Source: a virus
Reading direction: 5' to 3' (one strand)
DNA length: 64,000 nt
IMG/VR virus record: IMGVR_UViG_3300010158_000027
Coordinates: 62,001-126,000 of that record
The notes beneath the pieces were generated by a model. That model worked only from the letters and a program-made list of their open reading frames with translations, had not been told where the DNA came from and did not search any database. Of this stretch, positions 1 to 8,540 are shown one piece after another. A program made the position numbers and the translations under genes. Numbering within the stretch: position 1 is the stretch's first letter; every line of letters starts with the position of its first letter.

Positions 1-1
1 A

Positions 2-181
2 CTATCAGTTAAGTCTGAAATCGGAAGGCTTAGTGAAAGTAATTCACAATCGGACGCAGCGTTATCCATTATGGAAAACTATGAAGGGGCTAAGTTCATT
101 GGAAAAACGAATAAAGATAATTTAATATTTGTGATTGAAGATAAACAATACAAAGTAACACCAGCAGGAAGAATTTTATGA
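2..181 (+). CDS. 3' end of an unknown protein gene (cut by window edge)
   Basis: An open frame enters from the left edge and ends at TGA 179-181, giving 59 C-terminal residues ending in PAGRIL. No family is recognised. The stop overlaps the next gene's ATG in an ATGA arrangement (178-181), which suggests translational coupling and the same transcript as the terminase cluster downstream. Its start lies outside the window. Confidence 0.6.
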   Translation, partial: LSVKSEIGRLSESNSQSDAALSIMENYEGAKFIGKTNKDNLIFVIEDKQYKVTPAGRIL

Positions 182-597
182 TTTTAGTTTATGTAAACGA
201 GTTAGGACCAAACTATAAAGGCGATAATATATATGAATTTATATTTTCAGATTTAGATGATGTTTGGGGTGAGGATTGGGATTCGGAACCAGCAGCTGGA
301 AAACCGTTACCTCCTGAAATGAATTACATAAAAAAAGTTGGGGTTTTAAAGAACTCAGAAATTGAGTTAAACCTTATACAAAATTCAGATTTTTTTGGGG
401 TTTATGATGCAATTGATGGAGTTATATCGTTGGCGTGGGAAAGATCCGATAGTGATGATATATTAATACATAAAAGAAAACGATTAGTATTTCAATATGG
501 AGATAGTGTTGAAATAGTTGAGAATAAATTATACGAAAGAGATATCGTATTAAAATGGGAAAAAAACTTAGTACAAGATGAAACATATGAATCCTAA
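178..597 (+). CDS. hypothetical protein upstream of terminase
   Basis: A 139-residue acidic protein with no signal peptide, membrane segment or family that I recognise. It overlaps the preceding reading frame by the ATGA junction and the following gene by about 20 nt, so it sits in a tightly packed operon leading into the large terminase. Its position is where T4-like phages often keep packaging or head accessory genes, but nothing in the sequence assigns that role. The coding call rests on the full-length frame and the overlaps. Confidence 0.7.
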   Translation: MILVYVNELGPNYKGDNIYEFIFSDLDDVWGEDWDSEPAAGKPLPPEMNYIKKVGVLKNSEIELNLIQNSDFFGVYDAIDGVISLAWERSDSDDILIHKRKRLVFQYGDSVEIVENKLYERDIVLKWEKNLVQDETYES

Positions 598-1135
598 ATT
601 ATCAAAACTTCTTCATGAAGGTTTTTCAATTAATACACTTGAGTCGTTAAATGACTCTCAATTGAATGTTTTATACGAAAGAGTTAAAGGTTCAAAAAAA
701 GAAACAAAGGAGGAGGTAACTAAAACTACCACAACGACTTCATATAACCCACAAGAAGTCAAAGGTAAGACATTCTCTAAAACTGATGATGTTAATGTTA
801 CCATAAAACAAGATGGTTCTGTCGACGTAACTAAAGAAGGTGAGGTAACTGAAAAGGCAATATCCAAAAAACAACAAGAATTTTTTGGACTCGTTAGAGG
901 AATGCAAAAAGGAACTACACCAAAAAAAGGTAAAGCTGGTGAAGCGGCAAAAGAAATGAAAAAGAAAGATGTGAAAGATTTCGCATCAACAAAACACAAA
1001 GGGTTACCAACTAAAGTTAAAGAAAAGGATAACGTAAAAAAATTAGAGGAAAGTATTTTACGTTTAATCGAATCACACTTACCTCCCCACACAACTAAAG
1101 GGGAACTTTTAAGTGTGATAAATAAAAAAAAGTGA
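578..1135 (+). CDS. Lys-rich protein with a DUF3008-like segment
   Basis: A 185-residue, strongly basic and charged protein. Residues about 95-145 contain KKQQEFFGLVRGMQKG, then a Lys-rich stretch, then KDFASTKHKGLP. This pattern matches my memory of the small DUF3008-type proteins common in marine T4-like phages; their function is unknown. A Thr-rich stretch lies near residues 45-55. The gene ends 3 nt before the terminase start. It occupies the slot where a small terminase could be expected, but I see no small-terminase signature. A second in-frame ATG at 587 is an equally possible start. Confidence 0.65.
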   Translation: MKHMNPKLSKLLHEGFSINTLESLNDSQLNVLYERVKGSKKETKEEVTKTTTTTSYNPQEVKGKTFSKTDDVNVTIKQDGSVDVTKEGEVTEKAISKKQQEFFGLVRGMQKGTTPKKGKAGEAAKEMKKKDVKDFASTKHKGLPTKVKEKDNVKKLEESILRLIESHLPPHTTKGELLSVINKKK

Positions 1136-1138
1136 TGA

Positions 1139-2917
1139 ATGAGTCTTACAAGGGAGCAAGCATTATTAGAATACGCTAAATGTGTAAAAGATACCCCTTA
1201 CGCACTTAAAACTTATTTACAAACTTACGATAATACCCAATCACAATACGTACCCTTAGAGTTATTTAATGATCAAGTAACGTTAGTTAATGACTATGAT
1301 ACTTGTGAAGAGAATATCGCATTAAAATACAGACAAGCTGGAGTATCAACCGTAACGTCAGCATGGGCATCCAAAAGATTGGTATTCGCCAGTAAAAAGA
1401 AACCTGAAAAAATTCTAATCATTGCAAACAAAATGGATACCGCCCAAGAGATGGGAAATAAGGTTCGAGCGTTTGTTGATCAATGGCCAAAATGGTTGGG
1501 TGTTGGTTTTTCTGTAGAAAAAAACTCCCAGAGACATTTTAAACTAACTAACGGTTGTGAAGTAAAGGCGGTTGCAACATCTAAAGATGCTTTACGTGGA
1601 TATACCCCAACGATATTAATATTCGATGAGGCGGCATATATCAATGCCGATGAGGACTTTTGGTCAGCATGTATGGCTTCCCTATCTACAGGGGGTAAAG
1701 TTATCGTAATATCAACACCAAATGGATTTGATCCAATTTACTATTCAATTTATAGTCAAGCGGTAAAAGGAATGAACGACTTTAAGATTACAGAAATGTA
1801 TTGGTTTAGAGATCCGAGATATTCTAAAGATTTAAAACTAATTAAATGTAATGATATTATTCATTACATGCTAAATAGAGGTGATTACGTCGATTCTGAC
1901 ATTACATTAGATTATAGTAACATTAAAGTTAGTGATCGTGATTTTAAAGAAATAAAAAATAGAGTAGAAAACGAAGGATACAAAGCCTATAGTTCGTGGT
2001 TTGAGTCTATGGCTAAAAAGTTAAAATTCGATAAAAGAAAAATATCACAAGAGTTAGAGTGTAACTTTTTAGGATCTGGGGATAGTGTTATCCCTTCTGA
2101 AACTATGAAAAAAATAAAGGAAACTCACATTAAAGAACCTATAAACAAACATATGGGTGGGGCTCTTTGGCAATGGAAAGAACCGGTGGCTGGTCACAGA
2201 TATATTTTAGGGGCTGACGTTTCTCGTGGTGATAGTGAGGATTTTAGTACCTTATGTATTATTGATTTTGACGCTAGGGAACAGGTATTAGAATATATCG
2301 GTAAAATACCCCCCGATGTGTTGGCTGAAATTGCTTTTAAATGGGGAACTATGTATGGGGCTTTTATTGTTACAGATATCACTGGAGGTATGGGTGTTTC
2401 CACTTCAAGAAAACTACAAGAATTAGGATATAAGAATTTATACGTTGATGGGGTTAACCCTGCAGATAAATGGAAATGGGATCCAAAAAACCAAGATAAG
2501 ATTCCAGGAATTAACTTTAACTCAAAACGAGTTCTAATCGTTCAAGCATTAGAGGAGGCATTAAGATTTGATTTCTCCATGAGGTCCCAAAGATTATTTA
2601 ATGAACTAAATACTTTTGTGTATGTGAACGGTAGACCCGATCACCAAAAAGGGCAACACGATGATTTAATTATGGCAATAGCCATGGCAATATATGTCGG
2701 TGAAACCTCATTTGCACAATTAGAAAAAGCAACAGAACAAACAAAGACACTATTGGACTCTTGGACTACAGATAGTAATACGTTTGCTGACTCCCATCAA
2801 AATTTTAACCCCGGAATACCTGTTGATCCGTACGGTAGTTATGGACAACAAAGGAACGCCATAACTAAAAGCGACTATGAGCAGTATTTATGGTTATTCG
2901 GAAATAAAAGAGTTTAA
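1139..2917 (+). CDS. terL: terminase large subunit (T4 gp17-like)
   Basis: A 592-residue packaging motor ATPase and headful nuclease. The N-terminal ATPase has a Walker A variant YRQAGVST at 64-71, the Walker B segment ILIFDEAA at 159-166 and the coupling motif ISTPNG at 191-196. The C-terminal RNase H-like nuclease shows acidic residues in ILGADVSRGD (D360), FIVTDITGG (D413) and HDDLIMA near residue 505. Length fits the gp17 family. In infection it docks on the portal and pumps DNA into the prohead. Here it lies directly upstream of the portal gene; T4 has tail sheath and tube genes (18, 19) between the two. Confidence 0.97.
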   Translation: MSLTREQALLEYAKCVKDTPYALKTYLQTYDNTQSQYVPLELFNDQVTLVNDYDTCEENIALKYRQAGVSTVTSAWASKRLVFASKKKPEKILIIANKMDTAQEMGNKVRAFVDQWPKWLGVGFSVEKNSQRHFKLTNGCEVKAVATSKDALRGYTPTILIFDEAAYINADEDFWSACMASLSTGGKVIVISTPNGFDPIYYSIYSQAVKGMNDFKITEMYWFRDPRYSKDLKLIKCNDIIHYMLNRGDYVDSDITLDYSNIKVSDRDFKEIKNRVENEGYKAYSSWFESMAKKLKFDKRKISQELECNFLGSGDSVIPSETMKKIKETHIKEPINKHMGGALWQWKEPVAGHRYILGADVSRGDSEDFSTLCIIDFDAREQVLEYIGKIPPDVLAEIAFKWGTMYGAFIVTDITGGMGVSTSRKLQELGYKNLYVDGVNPADKWKWDPKNQDKIPGINFNSKRVLIVQALEEALRFDFSMRSQRLFNELNTFVYVNGRPDHQKGQHDDLIMAIAMAIYVGETSFAQLEKATEQTKTLLDSWTTDSNTFADSHQNFNPGIPVDPYGSYGQQRNAITKSDYEQYLWLFGNKRV

Positions 2918-2956
2918 TTTTATTATTTCCGCACTACTTTTAAAATAAAAACAATT

Positions 2957-5734
2957 ATGGCACAAGAGAAATTTACGGTTTGGCAAAGGTTAGGTAGAGT
3001 GTTTGGACCGAACGCAACTTTAGATCAACAATCACCCGTATTTAAATTTGATAAGAAAGAACTTTTAAAAACGACAGATAAGCAGGAATACGAGACTGAA
3101 AAACTGCAAGCTCAGCAAACCATGTATATCGGCAAGCAATGGCAAAAAGTCGAAAGCAATCTATACCAACAGGCGGTTTATTATGAACCAACACGGATGG
3201 CATCATATTATGATTACGAAAGTATGGAATATTGCATTGCAGGAGAAACTAAAATAGCGACTCCGAATGGTTTTATTACCATAAAAGAGTTGGCCGATAA
3301 GGGTAGGGATTATGAATTCATAACTTATGCTTATGATCATAATGAAAAAAAGGTGGTACCAGCAATGGCAAGAAATGCTCATTATACCCGTGATGAGATG
3401 ACATATAAAATTACTTTTGATGATGGGACTCACATTATTACGACTTGGGAACATCAATTAATGAAACGAGACGGTTCGTTTGAACGTGTTATGAATCTTA
3501 AATCAGGCGATTCTATGATGCCGTTTTATAGAAAATCATTTTATAATAATGAAAAATATAATTGGGTATACACATGTAATTCAAATGAAGGACATAATGG
3601 GTGGATTTCTGAACATAATATTATTGCTGAATGGTTTTATGATAAAAAAATAAATAAAGACGAAGAAGTTCATCACATAGATTTTAATGGTAAAAATAAT
3701 TTACCTGAAAATTTACAAATAATGAACATTTCTGAACATCGTTCTTACCACGCAAAACTCAATAATGAGAAATTGTGGTCAAACCCTGAATTTAGAGCAA
3801 AAATGTCAGAAGTTGCAAAAAGAAAAGGTAAGATGTCTTGGGGTGGTAAAAGGAGTGGCATTAATAATCCCGCTTATATTAAATTACCATTTGATAATAT
3901 TATTGAAAACGCTAGAAAATTTAAAGCATTAAAGAAAACTGCGGATTCATTAAATGTTTCTTACCGTAAATTACAACGAGAAATTATTAATTCAGGGTAT
4001 AAAGATTGGTCAACATTTTTGGATGCTTATGGGATTAAAAAATCACCCTATTCAACGGCAACAGCTAAAGGGGATAAAATAGTTGTTAACCATAAAATAG
4101 TTTCAATAGAACCTCATGGTGTGATACCTGTTTATGATTTAACAGTCCCTGGTTATAAAAACTTTGCAACAGATACCATATTCTCACATAATACTCCTGA
4201 AATTTCGGCAGCATTAGATATATATGCTGAAGAATCCACAACTCCCGACCAAGACGGACACATCATTAAAATTTATTCAGAATCAAAAAGAATAAAACAA
4301 GTCTTAACGGATTTATTTGTTTCCAAACTTGATATAAATACGAACTTACCCATGTGGACAAGAAACACATGTAAATTTGGTGATAATTTTATTTATTTAA
4401 AGTTAGACACTGAAAAAGGTGTGGTTGGTTGTCAACAATTACCAAATATCCAAATAGAGAGACTAGAGAGGGGTATGAGATTCCAACCCGATAAGTATTC
4501 TCAGGAAATGGAGAACGACGCATTAAAATTCGTTTGGAAAGAGAAGAACATGGAATTCAATACTTGGGAGGTTGGACACTTTAGATTATTGGGTGACGAT
4601 AGAAAATTACCATATGGTACATCTATGTTAGAAAAGGCAAGACGTATTTGGAAACAATTATTACTTTGTGAAGATGCGATGTTAATATATAGAGTTTCTA
4701 GAGCTCCCGAAAGACGGGTGTTTAAAGTATTCGTGGGTAACATGGACGATAAAGATGTTGATGCTTACGTACAAAGAGTTGCAAATAAATTTAAAAGAGA
4801 TCAGGTTGTTGATAATAAAACGGGTAATGTCGATATGAGATATAATCAATTGGCGGTTGATCAAGATTTCTTTATCCCTGTTCGTGATCCAGCAGCAACA
4901 AACCCTATCGAGACATTACCTGGAGCACAAAACTTAGCTGAAATTGCGGATATTGAATACATACAGAAAAAACTTGTAACCGCTCTAAGAATACCTAAAG
5001 CTTATTTAGGGTTTGAAGAGGCTATCGGAGGTGGTAATAATTTATCATTACTTGATATCCGTTTTGCTAGAACAATCAATAAAATTCAAAAATCAATGTT
5101 AGCTGAATTAAATAAAATAGCAATCATTCATTTATTTTTATTGGGGTTTGAGGATGAATTAACGAATTTTAGTTTAGGACTTAACAATCCATCTAAACAA
5201 GGTGAACTATTATCACTTGAGGTATGGAAAGAAAAGATATTACTTTACAAGGATGCGGTTGCTGAGATACCTAATTCAGTTGGCGCCGTATCAGCATCTT
5301 GGGGTAAGAAACATATTTTAGGTTTCTCTGATGAGGAGATTAAACTTGATATACAACAACAACGAATTGAAAGGGCGGTATCTGCAGAATTAACTAAAAC
5401 TGCTGAGGTAATAACTAAAACGGGGTTATTCGATAATATAGATAAACTTTATGGTACTAAGGTTGCTGCACCAGCACCCGAAGGTGCACCATCAGAAGAT
5501 GGGGGGGAACCATCCGAAATGGGAGGATTAACACCACCACCATCATCTGGACCTGAAGAACCGGCCCCACCACCTGAAATGGGGGGATTGACACCTGAAA
5601 GATTAGTGAGAAATGATTTAAATATGCTCTTAGAGGAAACATTAATAAACGGATCAGACTACATGGATTTATCTAAAGGTAGAGTTTCTTTAGGGTTAAT
5701 CGATGAAAAATTGAGACAAATGCTAGATAAGTAA
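2957..5734 (+). CDS. gp20: portal protein (T4 gp20-like) interrupted in frame by an intein
   Basis: A 925-residue reading frame that should yield a portal of about 605 residues after protein splicing. The dodecameric portal forms the packaging vertex and head-tail connector. N-extein residues 1-92 end in YYDYESMEY and the C-extein resumes at Thr413 with TPEISAALDIYAEES; joined they give the continuous YTPEISAALDIYAE typical of gp20 relatives. Downstream, segments such as WEVGHFRLLGD and LRIPKAYLGFEEA also match the family. The C-terminal 100 residues carry a Pro/Gly-rich PPP/EMGGLTP repeat. The intein is described separately. The start follows an A-rich leader ending AAAACAATT. Confidence 0.95.
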   Translation: MAQEKFTVWQRLGRVFGPNATLDQQSPVFKFDKKELLKTTDKQEYETEKLQAQQTMYIGKQWQKVESNLYQQAVYYEPTRMASYYDYESMEYCIAGETKIATPNGFITIKELADKGRDYEFITYAYDHNEKKVVPAMARNAHYTRDEMTYKITFDDGTHIITTWEHQLMKRDGSFERVMNLKSGDSMMPFYRKSFYNNEKYNWVYTCNSNEGHNGWISEHNIIAEWFYDKKINKDEEVHHIDFNGKNNLPENLQIMNISEHRSYHAKLNNEKLWSNPEFRAKMSEVAKRKGKMSWGGKRSGINNPAYIKLPFDNIIENARKFKALKKTADSLNVSYRKLQREIINSGYKDWSTFLDAYGIKKSPYSTATAKGDKIVVNHKIVSIEPHGVIPVYDLTVPGYKNFATDTIFSHNTPEISAALDIYAEESTTPDQDGHIIKIYSESKRIKQVLTDLFVSKLDINTNLPMWTRNTCKFGDNFIYLKLDTEKGVVGCQQLPNIQIERLERGMRFQPDKYSQEMENDALKFVWKEKNMEFNTWEVGHFRLLGDDRKLPYGTSMLEKARRIWKQLLLCEDAMLIYRVSRAPERRVFKVFVGNMDDKDVDAYVQRVANKFKRDQVVDNKTGNVDMRYNQLAVDQDFFIPVRDPAATNPIETLPGAQNLAEIADIEYIQKKLVTALRIPKAYLGFEEAIGGGNNLSLLDIRFARTINKIQKSMLAELNKIAIIHLFLLGFEDELTNFSLGLNNPSKQGELLSLEVWKEKILLYKDAVAEIPNSVGAVSASWGKKHILGFSDEEIKLDIQQQRIERAVSAELTKTAEVITKTGLFDNIDKLYGTKVAAPAPEGAPSEDGGEPSEMGGLTPPPSSGPEEPAPPPEMGGLTPERLVRNDLNMLLEETLINGSDYMDLSKGRVSLGLIDEKLRQMLDK
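3233..4192 (+). mobile_element. intein with HNH homing endonuclease domain inside the portal gene
   Basis: Codons 93-412 of the portal frame (320 residues). Splicing blocks visible: block A begins CIAGETKIATPNGFITI (Cys93 nucleophile); block B is DGTHIITTWEHQLM; block F is VYDLTVPGYKNFAT; block G is the terminal FSHN with penultimate His411 and terminal Asn412, followed by Thr413 as the +1 nucleophile. Between blocks B and F, residues about 236-270 hold an HNH-type nuclease (EEVHHIDFNGKNN, then LPENLQIM and SEHRSYHAKL). The element therefore combines self-splicing with a homing nuclease that would target intein-less portal genes. Confidence 0.93.
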
Positions 5735-5749
5735 TATTTATATATAAAA
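5735..5749 (+). promoter_or_regulatory. candidate phage late promoter box TATTTATA
   Basis: TATTTATA at 5735-5742 followed by TATAAAA, ending 11 nt before the ATG at 5754. It matches the box recurring upstream of many genes in this window. Confidence 0.5.
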
Positions 5750-5753
5750 CATT

Positions 5754-6482
5754 ATGAATACATTTGGTACAATTAAAACGAAAATAGAAAACGTAGCTGT
5801 AGAATTAGCGAAAGACAAATCCTTTAAAAGATTTATTTTTGAATTTAATGGATTGGTTTTAAACAATAAAGACATATCTGAGTTGTATTATATCTATGAT
5901 GATTTATCTTCAAATAGAGGTGTACCTGCGGATTTGGCTAATGATTATATAAACGAATCTATCGAGTATTCACAAATACTATTAGAGAGCCAAACAAAAA
6001 ACATTCGTAATTTAAATACTTGGATTAATGCTTGGGATAAATCTACGGATAACAATTACTCTAACATCGATAACGTAATTTACAATACTGGAATAAGAAA
6101 TTTAGAGTCTATTTTAGAATCTAAAAAATTAATTAAAAATACGTTAATTAAAGAGTCCACAAAACAAATAAAAGAGAGTAGTTTCCTACCTTTATCCTCA
6201 ATGGTGAAGATAGGGAATGATTCACTCAATAAAGAATTCTCAAACATAAGTGAATCGGATAAAAAGGAATTAAATTCAATACTATCTTTAAGTAGTGATG
6301 AGGTTAAAACTGAAATGAACTCACTTAAGGAATCAGTTATTAATAACCTAAAAACCAACTTAAATGAGTCCAAAGATGATTCATTGAACGATTCTATTGG
6401 TGATACAATTAAAAAAATTAACGATTCTAAAGTTGATCATTATAACCTATATAAATTAAGAAAATTATACAATGGGTTATGA
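5754..6482 (+). CDS. hypothetical head-cluster protein
   Basis: A 242-residue protein rich in Ser, Asn, Lys and Leu, largely helical in appearance, with repeated Glu-Ser segments in its second half (KESTKQIKESS, LNESKDDSLNDSIGD). No family is recognised. It lies between portal and prohead protease, the position of the small prohead-core genes 67 and 68 in T4, but it is larger than those and resemblance is positional only. Its stop overlaps the next start (ATGA at 6479-6482). Confidence 0.75.
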   Translation: MNTFGTIKTKIENVAVELAKDKSFKRFIFEFNGLVLNNKDISELYYIYDDLSSNRGVPADLANDYINESIEYSQILLESQTKNIRNLNTWINAWDKSTDNNYSNIDNVIYNTGIRNLESILESKKLIKNTLIKESTKQIKESSFLPLSSMVKIGNDSLNKEFSNISESDKKELNSILSLSSDEVKTEMNSLKESVINNLKTNLNESKDDSLNDSIGDTIKKINDSKVDHYNLYKLRKLYNGL

Positions 6483-6796
6483 GTGGGAAAAAGTACTTTT
6501 TTGGTTGGTCTAATATAAAAAAGGGGATAACTGAAATAATAAAAATCTATTCATTTAAATCGTCGTTTTTTTCCAAAAAGAGAATTGAGTCTGGAATTGC
6601 CTTTATGGTTGCCCAATGGGGAATGATATTTTTTTTAATTCATAAATACCCTGATTTAGGAATGACTGATATAGTTATGTGGGCATCAGTGGAATTCGCA
6701 ATCTCTGGGTATATCCTACATCAGATACAAAAAGAAAAAATCGTAGACGACACTAAGGACGATAGTAAGGACGAGAACCAGGAACCTACCGTATAA
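6479..6796 (+). CDS. small membrane protein, unknown
   Basis: A 105-residue protein with two likely transmembrane helices, SGIAFMVAQWGMIFFLIHKY (about residues 38-57) and DIVMWASVEFAISGYILHQI (about 64-83), then an acidic Asp/Lys tail. Translation is probably coupled to the preceding gene through an ATGA overlap. Two helices with a charged tail would suit a holin-like or inner-membrane accessory protein, but nothing specific supports either. Its 3' end overlaps the convergent lipoprotein gene by about 11 nt. Confidence 0.7.
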   Translation: MSGKKYFFGWSNIKKGITEIIKIYSFKSSFFSKKRIESGIAFMVAQWGMIFFLIHKYPDLGMTDIVMWASVEFAISGYILHQIQKEKIVDDTKDDSKDENQEPTV

Positions 6797-7001
6797 GATT
6801 TCTTTTAGTTTTAATATTTTTATATCTTTTATTACTTTTTACTTTTTTTCTACTACTTCTAATCTTTTGTTGGGTTGATCTACTTTTTTTATCGTACTTA
6901 ATCATTGTTTTATTTTGTTCGATTATATTTTGTTCGTGAACCGAATAAGTTTTACAAGAAGATAACAGCAAAACTATGATTAATATTTTAAACGTACTCA
7001 T
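6786..7001 (-). CDS. small basic lipoprotein on the opposite strand of the head cluster
   Basis: A 71-residue protein read against its neighbours. The chosen ATG at 7001 gives a signal sequence MSTFKILIIVLLLSSC with a lipobox (LSSC, Cys16). The mature part is very basic, rich in Lys, Arg and Ser. The longer frame starting at 7058 would put 19 polar residues before the signal and is less likely. Upstream on the minus strand lies the box TATTTATA at 7025-7032 followed by ATAAAAAGG, supporting its own transcription. A short phage lipoprotein could be an outer-membrane spanin component or a superinfection-exclusion factor; this is inference only. Confidence 0.65.
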   Translation of the reverse strand: MSTFKILIIVLLLSSCKTYSVHEQNIIEQNKTMIKYDKKSRSTQQKIRSSRKKVKSNKRYKNIKTKRNLIR

Positions 7002-7024
7002 TTTAATTTTTAATTCCTTTTTAT

Positions 7025-7032
7025 TATAAATA
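7025..7032 (-). promoter_or_regulatory. candidate late promoter box for the lipoprotein gene
   Basis: On the minus strand TATTTATA followed by ATAAAAA, 23 nt upstream of the ATG at 7001. Same box as upstream of many other genes here. Confidence 0.45.
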
Positions 7033-7051
7033 TAAGTTATTTTTTTAAATT

Positions 7052-7083
7052 TTGACAAGTAGGTAAAGTTTTTTTATATTTAA
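7052..7083 (+). promoter_or_regulatory. candidate early promoter TTGACA-N17-TATATTTAA
   Basis: TTGACA at 7052-7057 and TATATTTAA at 7075-7083 separated by exactly 17 nt, upstream of the gene at 7113. The same arrangement, including AGT right after TTGACA, precedes DNA polymerase at 59517. It also fits the Bacteroidota TTG / TAnnTTTg pattern for the housekeeping sigma factor. Confidence 0.6.
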
Positions 7084-7112
7084 ATAAACAATAAATTTTT
7101 AAGTTATGAAAA

Positions 7113-7562
7113 ATGAAAAAAGGGAAAACATCAAAATTAAACATTTTTGATGATGCTAAGTGCCATTATGGTACTGTGGACTCAAAAGAATTGAAATCAA
7201 TATATTTGGTACTACAAACATGGATTGAACCCATAGATGATTTTGAGAGGTGGGATAGAATAGTTGGTGAAATCAAAAGACAAATGTTACACACACTTTT
7301 AGAGGTTGTGGATAAAACCACATTCGAGAGAAAGCAAATTGTGGATTTAGATTTAAGGACAAGTGGGGTACAGAAGAATAAAAAAAGTTTTTTAAATTTA
7401 GAAATAACCTTATTTGTAAACGATAAATCCACCGACTTCAAATCCCCCCTATTACGAGGAAAAATTAAAAATATTTTACAATCAATTTACAGATATGATT
7501 TAAAAAACTCAAAGTATTTTATATTAAGTAAGACAAAATTGAAAGAAACGGTAACTATATAA
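7113..7562 (+). CDS. hypothetical protein with own early-type promoter
   Basis: A 149-residue basic soluble protein without recognised family. Motif-like stretches include LQTWIEPIDDFERWDRIVGEIKRQ. It has a strong host-type promoter just upstream, unlike its structural neighbours, so it may be expressed early. The ATG at 7113 is used because the nearby ATG at 7105 is out of frame. The next gene follows after 20 nt and has its own late-type box. Confidence 0.75.
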   Translation: MKKGKTSKLNIFDDAKCHYGTVDSKELKSIYLVLQTWIEPIDDFERWDRIVGEIKRQMLHTLLEVVDKTTFERKQIVDLDLRTSGVQKNKKSFLNLEITLFVNDKSTDFKSPLLRGKIKNILQSIYRYDLKNSKYFILSKTKLKETVTI

Positions 7563-7570
7563 TATTTATT
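7563..7570 (+). promoter_or_regulatory. candidate late promoter box upstream of prohead protease
   Basis: TATTTATT followed by ATTAAAA, ending 12 nt before the ATG at 7583; a one-base variant of the recurrent box. Confidence 0.4.
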
Positions 7571-7582
7571 ATTAAAAGAATT

Positions 7583-8293
7583 ATGAAAATATTAGGTCCG
7601 AACGATTTAGGTAAAGGTATTCTAGTTGAGTGGGATGCTGGAATTATTAGTCCAACAGAACATAGAAACAGCCAAGTTATAAAGGAATCTTATGGTGAAT
7701 TAGATCATTCTAAACCGTTTATATTCTACGCCACTTTACAAAAATACGGTGTACCAAATAGAAACGGAAGGGTTTATCCTGAAAAGATATTAAAAAGAGA
7801 AGCTGAAAGATATAAAGAAATGATAAATCGTGGGATGTCCATTTCTGAACTTAACCACCCCGAATCATCACTTATAGATTTAGATAGAGTTGCTCATTTA
7901 ATCACTGAAGTATGGTGGGAAGATAATGTATTGATGGGTAAGATAAAACTATTAACTACTCCGGGTTTCCATGAAAGAGGTATTGTTTCTTCTAAAGGTG
8001 ATATCGCAGCGAACATGATGAGACAGGGTGTAACTATGGGTGTTTCTTCTCGTGGCGTTGGTTCATTGGTGAAAAAAGGTGAACAAAATGAAGTTCAAGA
8101 TGATTTCGAATTGATTTGTTTTGATTTAGTTTCATCACCATCTACCCCTGGGGCGTATCTATATGTTAATAAAGATGATAGATCGAAGTATGAAGAAAAA
8201 CTTACAGAACACGAAAATATTGACAAAACACCTAATCCTTTAAATAAATCTGTTGACTTAATGAGAAGATTATCCGATTATTTGGATAAATAA
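7583..8293 (+). CDS. gp21: prohead core protease (T4 gp21-like)
   Basis: A 236-residue maturation protease that cleaves scaffold and capsid proteins inside the prohead before DNA filling. The fold family (herpes-protease-like S78/U9 peptidases) is indicated by GVPNRNGRVYP (56-66), the catalytic His motif SELNHP (His92), and the Ser motif MGVSSRGVG (Ser155 or Ser156), followed by DLVSSPSTPGAY. It sits directly before scaffold and capsid genes, as in T4 (21-22-23). Confidence 0.93.
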   Translation: MKILGPNDLGKGILVEWDAGIISPTEHRNSQVIKESYGELDHSKPFIFYATLQKYGVPNRNGRVYPEKILKREAERYKEMINRGMSISELNHPESSLIDLDRVAHLITEVWWEDNVLMGKIKLLTTPGFHERGIVSSKGDIAANMMRQGVTMGVSSRGVGSLVKKGEQNEVQDDFELICFDLVSSPSTPGAYLYVNKDDRSKYEEKLTEHENIDKTPNPLNKSVDLMRRLSDYLDK

Positions 8294-8305
8294 AAAATTT
8301 AAGAC

Positions 8306-8515
8306 ATGGATGAAAAGTATTTTGTAGCGAGAGTAACTACCGATATCGTAGATGAGACTACTGGAAAGGTAAAAAAAATTAGAGAAGAAAAATTAGTTAA
8401 AGCCTTCTCACCAACTGACGTCGAAGCTAAAGTGACGAAAGTTTATGAAACGTACACAATGGATTGGAGAATCACCGCAATTGTCGAAAGTAAGATAGAT
8501 GAAGTGATTGAATAA
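8306..8515 (+). CDS. small DUF4494-like protein
   Basis: A 69-residue protein, YFVARVTTDIVDE...EEKLVKAFSPTDVEAKV. The arrangement (N-terminal strand, a VKK segment, then KLV-AFS--DVEAKV) resembles the small DUF4494 proteins of Bacteroidota, as far as I remember that family; function unknown. It is placed between protease and scaffold and is followed immediately by a strong terminator. Confidence 0.7.
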   Translation: MDEKYFVARVTTDIVDETTGKVKKIREEKLVKAFSPTDVEAKVTKVYETYTMDWRITAIVESKIDEVIE

Positions 8516-8540
8516 TCTAAATTTTAACTAAAAAACTAAA

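Noticed and set aside
658-1092. 144-codon minus-strand frame opposite the DUF3008-like gene
   Set aside because: The plus-strand frame has recognisable motifs and overlaps its operon neighbours; the minus frame is Phe/Ser/Val-rich, typical of the complement of Lys/Glu/Thr codons.
3233-4192. Group I intron interpretation of the portal insertion
   Set aside because: The insertion is in frame, fully open, and has protein-splicing residues at both ends; it is an intein.
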